From the NCBI RefSeq assembly GCF_019578655.1, contig NC_063264.1, positions 24,513,688 to 24,577,687 on the forward strand: 64,000 bases of DNA, written 5' to 3'. This document shows, one piece after another, positions 1 to 10,779 of this stretch (its first letter is position 1; each line of letters begins with the position of its first letter). This stretch comes from Ricinus communis. Taxonomy: Eukaryota; Streptophyta; Magnoliopsida; Malpighiales; Euphorbiaceae. The position numbers and the translations under genes are program-made. Below the pieces are notes generated by a model. It was not told the DNA's origin. It saw only the letters and a list, made by a program, of their open reading frames with translations, and did no database searches.

Positions 1-2
1 TT

Positions 3-1448
3 TGTCATAACCAGTTTTATGGGCCCGTGACCGGTGCTAAAAAATGTATAGGCTTAAAGCCACCGAAACCTCTAGTAAGCCTAACTAGACAATAATTCAG
101 ATAATCGCATACATGAATATATATACTACCTAAATGAACCAACAATTCATTTACATATCACCACACAGTCAACTTAATCCATCAACTAGATTACTAGATA
201 ATTCTTCCATGTTTTTAACTGACCAAGTATAAAATGTAAAGTTCTAAGTCCACTACTCGGAGAGTCTAGAATTCTAAATAATTCGAAGTAAGAAAGTTAG
301 AATTTAATTACAATAAGCCCAAAAAGGGAAAGAAGTTGGGCTACCAAGAGAAAGTTGGCGGATAACCTAGCTGTCACCTGAAGAAAGAAAATAAAATTGA
401 GACTATCAGTCTTGAGAGTGAGTTAAAATCATATACTCTGAATTTAAGCAACTGTAAATAAATAATTATTTAATAGTACATAATATCTCAAAATAACAAA
501 TACATGTCATATTATAATTTTAAAAGGATATACAATTTTAACACACATAAGATGAGTACTTCAGCAGAATCCTAAACCTTCAATTCTAACAACCTTTTTG
601 CTCTTTTAATCCAATAAGATTGGCACCTAGAGAGCAAAGCTCGACCAGGGTCCTTAAGTCCAGTCCGGTCACTTAAATACTAATATAGCTGGCAGCTAGA
701 GAGTAATGCTCGACCATGGACCTTTCTCTGACAAATTCCAACTTCTATAGGCCCATAGAGCTGTGCTCGACTAGGGCACACCATCAAATATTCCTCTATT
801 ACATGACTCTGATTTTCACCAATGCGCACACGGTCATGATGTAGCCCATCAGGTGGCATATCCTACTGTTGCATCATTCCGAGCCACAAAACATTAATAC
901 TAGTAATATTACATTCAACATGTTACTCAACAATCGCGGTAGTAATAGCAATATAGCGAAGTAATGCAATTTTATAAAATTAATGATATTTAAACAACAG
1001 CAATAGTAACGATAAAAATAATAATAATTGAGATGATAATAAATGTAATGGCACAAGTAGTAATGATAGTAAGAATAGTAATGTTAACAATAATATCAAT
1101 ATTAATAATATTAATAGTAATGAAATAAATAAAAACAAATTTTCATAATATTTATAAAATAATTATAATAATTATTTGTTTAAAAATTTCATTTAAATGC
1201 AGATATGACATAGGTGGTAGAATATATGATTCTAACTCATAATTCTGCCGAGTTCCGCTATCCGCTCCTATGCCTTAGATGGAGCTGGCTGGACCAACAG
1301 ATTATCTATTCACAAAAATAATTAAATTAATAAATACTTATAATTTTTCCTAAGCCTAGACTCCTAGATTAAACTGCCTAAAGAAATCTCAACTAATCTC
1401 GACTCAGAAATTCTACTGAAAATTCGGTAGAACCTCTCATTTATTCTA
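3..1448 (+). mobile_element. Partial LTR of a gypsy-type retrotransposon (5' part)
   Basis: The segment starts with TGTCATA and matches, block by block and in the same order, the first ~1.3 kb of the LTR at 61044-63933. Shared blocks include the one ending in agtaagcct, the phrase around gagagtgagttaaaatcata (420-440), and three sub-repeats built on agagcaaagctcgacc. A block near 1270-1300 and one near 1400-1435 (aattcggtagaacct) are also shared. It contains no coding sequence. The match fades where a TTA microsatellite begins, so only the 5' half of the LTR is present. Assignment to Ty3-gypsy rests on its relative sitting inside a gypsy polymerase, which does not prove common family. Confidence 0.6.
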
Positions 1449-1452
1449 CTTA

Positions 1453-1454
<2 letters not shown>

Positions 1455-1517
<63 letters not shown>
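1455..1517. repeat. (TTA)n microsatellite
   Basis: About twenty uninterrupted TTA units, followed by a T-rich stretch. It marks the point where similarity to the other LTR copy is lost. Confidence 0.95.
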
Positions 1518-1519
<2 letters not shown>

Positions 1520-1559
1520 TTTTTTATTTTTTTTACTTTTACTCTAATCATTGAGGATA

Positions 1560-2337
1560 ATGCCAATAATAAATATGGGGAAGGATACCTTTTGGACTTG
1601 GCATTTGACTCCAATTAGGTTGTGTAATTTTTATTAAATTTCAATTCAATTTTTCCACATCTTCACTAAATGTTTGTCCTTAATTTTCTTTTACTGATTT
1701 TTAAATTGAAGCTCAATTGCAATTAAAGAAAGAATAGCGTATAAGTATGCTGTCGAGTTATTGAATGGTTTATTAATTAAGATGGTTGAACATATTCATT
1801 ATGTATGAAAAATTTAGTTTTTATAACCTCAACATAAACTTGGAGGTTGAATTTGAGCATGATTTTGGAAGAAAATAAAAAGCAAGATGGAGCGTAAAAC
1901 ACACTTGCCTACTTATGTTTTGCGAAAAATCAAAGCAAGATGGAGTGTAAAACACACTCGTTCTTAAGCAAAAAATAAAATACTTTGCCAAAGTAAAAAG
2001 CAAAGAAAGAAAAGAAAAGATGTGAAATGGAGCGTAAAACGCATTCACAAGCAAGAGGTTTTTTTTATGTTTCAAAGAAATTATTGGATTTAATACTTTT
2101 CTTCTAGATTTATGTTCATTGAATTCCGAAGGATTATGTGCTTGGATTATGATTAGTAAATTGTTCATATATGATGTATTTTTGTCTGATTATCTTCTTT
2201 AATAAGCAATCTCCAATCTCGGTGTTCGATTTGTATATCTTCCAAGTTATAAGTATTTGGTTGCAGTTGAGCTAGTTCTTAAATTTTTAAAAATAATATT
2301 TATTTAAGGACAAGCAAAGTTTTAGTGTGGGACAATT
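1560..2337 (+). mobile_element. Probable retroelement internal sequence with three short repeats
   Basis: No gene is recognised. Three diverged copies of a ~25-bp unit (core gatggagygtaaaac) lie at about 1881-1905, 1934-1960 and 2023-2047. The stretch ends in a purine-rich run (aaggacaagcaaag, then agtgtgggac) directly before a TG, as expected for a polypurine tract at the start of a 3' LTR. It is therefore read as the end of the internal region of the element whose LTR candidate follows. Confidence 0.4.
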
Positions 2338-3900
2338 TGATGTATGTAATTATTACATATATGATGAGTTAATGACCATTATTTCATTATCCTATAATGC
2401 TACTACACCATGTGTTAAGAGCGGTTAGAGTTTCAATGTCTATAATCAGAAAGCGCAAGGGGCGCTTTGTGTTATGTTTTAAACCTACAAGTGCACGGAT
2501 CGTGAATTGTAGTATAAAGAGTTATCATTCCTTTGATGATTGTAAATTGAGTACTAATATTTCTACTTATCATTAACAAATCAAATAAAGGTGATTAAAC
2601 AAATAAAATATAAATCTAAATAATTAAAACTATAAGAAAATCAAATAATTAAAATTTAAAGCTTAGGCTTAATTTTACTATTCTAATATAATCATGAACA
2701 CCTAGATTATTAAATACCATGACTTCAGTTAAGGATAATTGTTTTAAAATACCTAAAGACTCTCTGGAGCTCAAAGCATGTTAAGATAAAAGTTTAACCT
2801 ACTCTCGTGATTAAGAAGTTAATCAAAACTCATAAAGTTCCTTAACAATTATTTTACTCCGAAGAGCTCGCCTACTCTCGTGATTAAATGATCTAAGTCC
2901 AATGAGTTTTAAGCTGGTAAATCCCTCTAACTCTCATTGGTTAATAATACCCATAAACATGCAATCAAGTTGGCCAAGAATGAAAACATAAAACAAGCAC
3001 AACTCATAGAATTAACTGAAAATCAAATTAATAAAAGAAACGTATTAAATCACATCATGAAATAGCTACTCCTACCATAGACTCTAAAAGAAGTTTAGCC
3101 ACACACAATTGTGGCGATAGACATAAACATAATTAAAGATGAAGAAGAGGAAACTCTTGAATCTTGCACAAACTCTTCTTCAATTTCCATTTAGAACTTG
3201 TTTTCTCGTCCAACCAACCTCTCGTGAATGATTCTTTTTATCCCTTTATATAGAAAAGGGTTCAGTAAAACCTATTTTCCTACTGAGTTCTAAAATCCAT
3301 TTTGAATAGAAAATTTTCTATCATTCAACATGGCCTTAGCATGGTCGTGCTTCTAAAATCTCTTCTTGTAGCGGATGACAAGGGCCTAGCATGCCCATGC
3401 CAAGGCATGTCACTTTAATCCATGATGCTTTGGAATTCTTTAAACAAAAGTATCTACAAAATGGAAAACACTAATTAGTACTTAAATAAAACTCCTAATT
3501 AGACTAAAATTGAACTAGAAATAATAAAATCCTAATTAAAACTCTAAACTAAGTTATTCCTAATTAAACTATAAATGTCACCCCTATGCCTGAGAAGTGC
3601 CCTCATAGTTGCTTGAAGCGCGCTTAGAAGTGCGACTACGCTTGAGCTCGTGCTACTTTCCATCATGTTCTGTCTTTCTCTTCTATAGGAGGTGTCTTTG
3701 CCCTGTAGAAGCGCTCTTGTGCTTTATAAAGAGAAGCCTCTTTAACTTTTAGGTCTCAATGTCTAACTAGGAGGCTTCCATGTGACTTTGAGAAAAGCAC
3801 CCCCTCACTTTTAAAAGCGCACTTTTACATCTCCAATAATGCTACTTGATTTTCTTTAAGACCTTTAATCCAATGCTTAAGCTACTTTAACATTACATCA
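2338..3900 (+). mobile_element. Candidate 3' LTR (~1.56 kb)
   Basis: It begins TGATGTATGTAAT just after a polypurine-like tract and ends ACATTACATCA, so the ends are imperfect inverted complements as in many LTRs. Inside are a perfect 7-bp inverted repeat (aaagcgc/gcgcttt near 2453-2470) and a tctcgtgattaa phrase that occurs twice, with no long ORF. There is no second copy in the window, so LTR status and boundaries are inferred. Confidence 0.4.
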
Positions 3901-4408
3901 TAAATACTCAAACTATAGAATTAGTACTACTCAATTTGATTATTAAGATTAAAATCAAGAGTTCCTAAAGTCATGAAATGACTTAGGCTAACAATTTTTT
4001 TTTAATATTTTTTTGACAATTAAATTGAATAAAAATAAATAAATTGCATATGAAATATACAAAGTGCATATGCTCCCCCTTAACTCATGAATAATTAAAA
4101 TCAAAAAATTATTTTGAAGTTGATCTGTCCCCCTTAATGCTAGAATTGATTGATTTTGGTACAAGTAATAATCTCTCCCTATTGTTAAGATAAAAAAGGA
4201 ATACCACTTGTTAGATAGAAGCAACAATAATGAAGGATGAACAAAAAAAATTAGATGCTAATCGTGCTTATTTCCATTTTCTTCCCTTCTATTCACTTAC
4301 ATTGAGTTGGTGAGAGAAGTAAAGTTGATAATTGCTTGTCTTTAGTACTCACCATCCAAATGCTAACTTTCTTTTCTTGAAGTGGATTGGAAGTTACCCT
4401 ACAAGTGA
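3901..4408 (-). other. AT-rich stretch, probably non-coding part of the adjacent copia relic
   Basis: No gene recognised. On the minus strand it contains taagggggac (about 4130-4140), which resembles a copia polypurine tract, but no LTR boundary follows that I can defend. Confidence 0.3.
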
Positions 4409-5560
4409 TCAATAATTGTTATTTTTTAGTACCCAAAAAAACTTGGGTCTATAGTGGTTAGTCCTTGAAGGATCCTCTAAGTGAACCTTCATAATATAAT
4501 AAAATATATTTATATGCTCAAATTTCATGTAATAATGACAATAATATTGGCTTTGAAGTTTCTTTTGTTCAAGGGTCTTCTTGCTTGGAATTCGGGTCTC
4601 ACCATATTTTATGAGCATGTCTTTTTTTCCTACTCATGTTTTTGCTTTTGTAGGAATCAGCCTTAACCTCGCCTTGCTTGCCACACCTATAGCAAATTAT
4701 ATCTCCATGAGATTTTTTGAAAGGTCTCTTATCTCTTTTCTAGTTCTTAATGATTTTCTTAACCTTTATAAAAAGCATGACAAGTTCCTCATTCACATCA
4801 TCACTTAATTCAGATGCACTTGAACTCTCACTTTCTTGATGATGCCTAGTTGAGCTTTTAAGGGCAAAGGACTTCTTGTTTACTTCTCTTACATTTTCTT
4901 GCTCCTCCTCCTCCTTGAGAGTCATTTCACGGGTAAGTAGCTTGCCATAAGCTCATTCATTGATACCTTACCTAAATTACCATTTGCCTCTTCAATGCTT
5001 GCCACTCTTGAACCATAATTATTGAGTGATAAGGCTTTGAGAATTTTATTATTGATGACAACAAGTTAATAAAGCTTACCCAACTTTCTCAAGTTGTTAA
5101 TAATGGTGAAAAGCCGGTTTGTCATATTGGTGACATTCTCATTAGGCTTCATTTTGAAAAGCTCATATTCGATTATGAGCAATTGAACTTTTTTGGACCT
5201 TACTTGCTTGGTCCTTTCATGATAATTCTCCAAGGTCTTCCAAATTTTAAAGGCGATGGAGAAAATGTTAAACTCTTTCACATTTTTCTCTTGATAGAGA
5301 GTTTAAAAGAATGATTATTGCTCTTTTATTTTTCCTATTGGCTCTTCTATGAGCCTCAACCCATTTATCTCTATTAAGAAAATCTTTGCACTATCTTTTT
5401 TCTTTTTTGGAGGCTTTAACTCATTCCTAACGCAATTCCAAACATCCACAACATCACTATTCAAATATATTTCTATTTTGTACTTCCAAACCTATAGAAG
5501 AATAGTCTAAGACAGTGAACTCCTTCATTAGCCATCTTAATCTTTAACTCTTACACTTAA
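4409..5560 (-). pseudogene. Decayed copia gag (SIRE-like), several stops
   Basis: Minus-strand fragments appear in the gag order. A start at about 5560 reads MANEG. A UBN2-type core (5281-5066) reads KIWKTLENYHERTKQV and later YELFKMKPNENV. An acidic segment follows at 4925-4740. A zinc knuckle near 4690-4640 reads CYRCGKQGEVKADS, in which the His and the last Cys of CX2CX4HX4C are lost. A second, also broken knuckle lies at about 4560-4500, followed by PSRTNHYRPKFFWV, a phrase typical of SIRE/TNT-type polyproteins. Stops and frame changes separate these blocks, and no protease, integrase or RT follows. It is a non-functional remnant. Confidence 0.75.
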
Positions 5561-5582
5561 GCTTGATAAAGAGTATTCAACT

Positions 5583-5945
5583 CTAATACAACTTGTTATC
5601 CCTTGATTGGGGGCTGAATTAGTATATGAAAGGTTAATGAGAAATTAAAAATTCAATCAAAAGATTAGATAGAAGAGAAAGAATATTAACACAAAGATTT
5701 ATAATGGTTTGGATATTAACCAACCCTACATTCACTCTTCAACCTATAATTGGGTATTTCACTATCAATGATCATTTTGTGAGTGCAAAATCAAACCCAA
5801 GTGTTTTCAAGCTCACATTTAAATTTTTTTCTAAAAGTTTTTCCAAGCTCATCCCAAACTTGGTGTTTAAGTTCACAACAATTCTTACAAAAATTAATTT
5901 GAGAACTTTTGAATTGTTTTTCCTTTTTGGATTTCTTTAAAAGGA
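5583..5945 (-). mobile_element. Probable copia LTR and degenerate primer-binding site upstream of the gag relic
   Basis: On the minus strand, ttgtattagagttg (5583-5596) lies just 5' of the gag start and resembles the tRNA-Met primer site ttggtatcagagc. Beyond it the sequence holds acacaaagatttataatggt, close to a phrase commonly seen in plant copia LTRs. The outer boundary and target duplication could not be fixed. Confidence 0.45.
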
Positions 5946-6159
5946 AAAGACATAATTTTTCAGTTAAAAGAAGTCAAATGCTTAATAGTATTGGTATACA
6001 GAACTTGGCATTTAGGTGAACGGAGAGTTAATGACTTAGACCCAATAGCATACGCAGATAGGGAGAGAGACTTGAATTCTCGATTCGCAATAACTTGATT
6101 ATCCTAAAGCTTCACCAAATATATAAAGTTTTCTAAGAAATAACATATAAAATAAAATA

Positions 6160-6709
6160 AAATAAAATAATTAGATAAAGAGACATGAATATATGCCCTT
6201 TCTATATTTTCAAATTGCAAATACAATGTGACTTCTGCTTAAAAACCAATAAAATCTCCTCCTCGCACAGTCTATCCCATACTCCTCATCACCTCAAATA
6301 TTTTCTTCAAGTCAACTCGCTCGTTGATATCACCACTCTAACAGTATATATATAAACTTTTGAAACGTCGGTTCAAGGCCCATATTCTTAATAACATTAA
6401 AACGTCGATTCATTGCACCTTTCTAATCAAATGTCAACAACCACGAAGAACATCACAGCAGCTAAAATTTCTCAGTAGTACCAAAGATAATTTCAAGAAC
6501 TCAAAAAATGTTTAGTATTAGAACCCATTTTTCGGTTTTAAGTTAGGACTCAAATTTGGATTGAATATTTTCTTGAGCTTTACCATTTGAAAAACTGCAG
6601 GCCGCTTCTCGATCAATTGGCTATTGCTGAAATTATGAGATTTCAAGAGATCAATCACAAATTTGTCCTTTGTTGGTTTTGTTTTTCCATCAAGCCCAAT
6701 AGTATTAAA
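6160..6709 (-). pseudogene. mTERF-like gene relic
   Basis: On the minus strand, a splice-acceptor-like TTTACAG at 6715-6709 opens a frame reading KFVIDLLKSHNFSNSQLIEK and then RPAVFQMVKLKKIFNPNL before a stop at about 6518. This matches the repeat pattern of plant mTERF proteins (FLKSHGFSxSQI, RPxLL, LxPKL). Further downstream, in other frames, are phrases like VIKNMGLEPTFQKFIYIL and KIFEVMRSMG, which resemble the later mTERF repeats. Plant mTERFs are organelle-targeted nucleic-acid-binding proteins. Here there is no start, no transit peptide and at least two stops or frame breaks, so it is a fragment. The assignment comes from motif memory and could be wrong. Confidence 0.45.
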
Positions 6710-7817
6710 CTGTAAATGATAAAAAAGAAATAGTGGATAATAGGGTGAAAAGTAAAATTAAAATTACAGACGATGTAAAGAAATATTTTTGCAATCACTT
6801 CTCCTATATCATCATAAGAGTTAGTGAACAAAAAAATCAAGCTAAACTTGTACTTTAAATATTTATATTGTGGTACATATCTTCTTAACAAAATTAAATT
6901 AACAATAAACATTCAACGATTAAACAATAAACATTCAATACATAAATTAATAAACATTTAGTATAAATTTAATAAATATAAATTATTTCAAAAAAAAAAA
7001 GATCAGCATCTAGCACACGGCATCAACGTACAGACGTACGTGTATATCTACCTGAACCATATACCTACATGGACCGGACTCCATATTGTAAGAATTGAAA
7101 AAAAAAAAAAAAAAATCCGGCTAAATAATTAGGGATTGAGCTCTTACAGGCTTGACCCATTTTACTTAGATGATTCTAAACCTCAAAAATCCACTCAGAT
7201 TAACGAAATTAGCCAGCATAGGAAATAAGAGACAGCTAGGAATTTTGTTTTGATCATCAGCATTACCAGATCCACAATAAAAGTTTTGTTAATTAGCTAA
7301 TTTGTAGCGCTAGATTTCATATATATACAAGTCAAAAATAACGCATTCAAAATTGTTTATCTATACATTACAATATTTTTTAAAAAGAAAACAAATACAA
7401 CTAATGGACAACAATAATCAATCGGTAAACAGGTCATTAGGCAAAGCTGATACTAAAAAGTAGCAGTTAACACAGACGGCCAAGCATTCTGTCAGGCTTT
7501 GACGCTAATATGTCCATGTCACTATTTTACCAAGTAACTAGTACACCTGTAAGAAAAAAAAAAAAAAAAAAAAAGAGACCAAAATTTATAACAAAGCCAT
7601 TGCTGCGGACAACTTTTTTCAAGATGTTCTGTGACACATTGATTATGCATCAAAGGAGCAAACTGCAATTTTAAATAAATGATTGTGGACAATTCAAGCA
7701 ATTTAAATTAAATGAAGGTAGGAGTTGACAGGAGACCTAGAATTAAGGCTTCCTTTAGCAGGCATATTAGTATTGAAAAACGATGCTTCGCTTTTCACCT
7801 GGCTAAAATATACAAGG
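6710..7817. other. Intergenic, no gene seen
   Basis: AT-rich sequence with A-tracts at 7098-7115 and 7554-7574. I see no coding region, RNA gene or bounded repeat. Confidence 0.6.
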
Positions 7818-8155
7818 GCCAAATGTATTATTTAGACACCTTAGCTTTGACCCTTTGGTTACATCAAAATCTTAACTTCTGATACAATCTAATACACCTC
7901 AAATCTTTTTTTTATGATATTTAAGCATTTTTTAACATGGCTTCATTTAACACGTCTGTGTACTACACACAAGTACTTAAATGTTATCAAAAAATACAAT
8001 TCAAGAATTTATTAGATTGAATTGAAAATTACCAATGTCTAAGAAGCTATAAAAACAAACTTCACTTGTTTGTTAGGTTAAATTAAAAATTAAAATGTCA
8101 AAGTGACTAAATGACTAAATGACCAAAATTTAGGTGTTTAAATATGTATTTTGAC
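7818..8155. mobile_element. Foldback MITE just downstream of the callose synthase gene
   Basis: The left end (caaatgtattatttagacacc, from 7820) is matched in inverse by the right end (ggtgtttaaatatgtatttt, 8133-8152). Partial inverted similarity continues inward for ~40 more bases. There is no ORF. At ~340 bp with imperfect terminal inverted repeats it fits a non-autonomous DNA transposon. I could not fix the target duplication or superfamily. Confidence 0.6.
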
Positions 8156-8202
8156 ATATAAAAGCAACTAAACTTGCAATATGACAAAAAGACATTTGAC
8201 AA

Positions 8203-8208
8203 TTTATT
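8203..8208 (-). terminator. Candidate polyadenylation signal of CALS9
   Basis: AATAAA on the minus strand, 64 nt past the TAA stop. The next ~50 nt downstream reach the right end of the MITE, so the mRNA 3' end probably lies at or inside that element. Confidence 0.45.
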
Positions 8209-8271
8209 GATAATTTATGAAGTATAAGGAAAAACTTACAAGAAGACATAGAAAGTTAGAACTTCTCATCA

Positions 8272-10740
8272 TTATATCCCAGTATTGGCATTGTTTCCAG
8301 CAAGAATGAGTGAAATCTCCAACCCTCTGCTGAATGCTTGGTTGAACATGAGCCTGGTTTGGAATGTTGATACAAATGGGAACCATGAAAAGAATGCAAT
8401 TGGGATAAAGATGAGCATCCCCATCCCTGCATCATATAGACGCGCAATCGAGCGGATAGATTTCCACAATCCAAGCTTCTTCATCAAGGGTTTCCACGCA
8501 GCAGCGATCTAGTTAAAATGAGGTTCTAATATCAAACTCTGTATGAGCATAATTCGATGGTGATACAAAGGATATGAACACCGTGGCAAATAAACAGCAA
8601 GGCATCAATTAGACTTCCTATTGTTCATCTCTCTCACTTCCTAACTACTAACTAATTTTTGTTTTCTGATGTATGATGCAACTCTTGAAGATCAGTTCTC
8701 GTTCTGAAGTGATTGTTAGCACAGGAATTTGTTCACTCATTGAACTACAGACATTACAGCATAGCTACCTTGCACCAGTACAATCAACATTCTGTTTAGG
8801 GGTGTAGGCCATATTAATATAATGGTTCCTTCAGTACAATCAATAATCTGTATACTGGCAGCTTAAAGGAATGCTTTCTGTTGTAGAATAATGTAGAATA
8901 TTCTAGATGATAGCTTGATTTATGTAAATTAGAGTAGGTGAAGATTTATTTCCTATTCTATATAATCCTGTATATATACCCCTAATTACTTTCAATGAAA
9001 ATTATCAAATTCTTCATAAACCACACTTTCTAACTATGAAATTCATGGTAAAATGAAGTTTGTCAAGCAAAATTATGTTAAACTAATGTTTTTTCTTTCC
9101 CACAGGCAAGAAGCAAACCATCTTCGAGTTGCACTAAAGAATAAGGACATTAATTTTCTAGTAAGGCCTATTCTGTTGAAACCAGGAACAATGACGTCAA
9201 TACTGATAATTCAGATAAAGAGCACTCACAGATAAAATTCCCCATCCAGTAGGTACAAATGCTAAGATGCAAGCAAAAATGTCTGGAACTGACAAATCTG
9301 TTAACACAACTGCAACAGCTAAACCAGCCAATGCCAACAAGAAGGAAACACCTTGGATGAAGCGCAGTAAAAGCTGAAAATTGACAGATATCTTCTGACT
9401 AAAAGTGAACACCTGCATCACAGTTTTAAAAATATATTAATATTCCAAACCATATGCGAGGCCAAGCAAAAAATTGGAGCCCAACATTAGGAATTTCATA
9501 AGTCGTATCATTGCACCTTGAAAAGAAGTATAAGCACAGCTAGAACAATCCATGAAAAGCCATACACCTACACGAATATCGAATGACAACTTTTGAGTTC
9601 TCTTTTTAGGCTGTGAGCAAATAGAAACTAACAGAGAAGCCAAACAGGAGAATTATAAAAGTAGCCAATGACGCAGTATTGTATTCGGGCCTTGCTCATG
9701 TAGGAGCTAACAGAATGTTCCATTAAAAGAAAGAAATTAAATTAAGGGTGGGAAAAACAAAACAATATGAAGTACGATAGGTAATCTGGAAGTCCATTGC
9801 CAGTCTCATGGAAAATGCAGCATGGAAATAACATCTATAAGCAGAGTTGTTACCGATAATGATGTATCATTTCCCTGTATATCTAGCTTGTACACAATGC
9901 CGTACTGGAAAATAAAGAATCTTAGACTCAAAATGGTCTCCAGTATCCGCCCTCCCAAAGTCCGAATATGTGCCTGTAAAGAAATTTTTTAAAACAAATA
10001 ACATGAAACAAGTAAATTGATAATAAGAACAATAAGACAAATAAACAAAGGAAAAAAAAAGAATTACATAGATTAAATGAAGAAAGGGTTTAGGTTTCCC
10101 TCAGGCTTGAAAATGGGAGTTGCTGAGAACCTATTTTCCAATCCCACTAAGATGACGAATGAGAGTCTGCGAAGTTGGAAAGGACCATACATGACAATTT
10201 AGCTCAAGCACTGATGAGCTATGATACATGACAATTTAGCTCGCTATTTAAAGGACCATATATAGTAGATTTTCCAAGTTGAACAATGAGAGAATTGCTT
10301 GTAGGACAGAATTCAAATTTTTATTTGTACGTGAACAAGTAGTTTACTCCCACAGGCACTAAAAAGTTATTATGAAGCAGAAGAAATGGTCTTTATAAAA
10401 GATCACATAATGATAACTGAGGAGGCCTTCAAATATGACGCTTCCGTAGGAACCAGACAAGCATCTTGGGTAGAGAGGGTTATCATGCTAATTGAAATCC
10501 CATGTTGTTTCTTCCTCTGAGCAACTTAGACGACAGTCCCTTTCAGGCCCAGGAAAGCGATTTTTCCTGAAACTACTATAAAATAACGCTAAAATCATGT
10601 GGGACTTGAAAGAAGCAAACATCACCAAGGCACTTTTACCTTAGCCTCTTAAGTGCCTGATGGAGCATCTTGCCTTACAGAAACTGGTGCTCAATTGAGT
10701 AATCATGCATGTAGCAAGCTGGTGCTCAATTGGGTAATAT

Positions 10741-10779
<39 letters not shown>

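Noticed and set aside
8256..8474. 72-codon minus-strand frame overlapping the last exon
   Set aside because: Frame shadow of exon 51; the true frame encodes the conserved callose synthase C-terminus.
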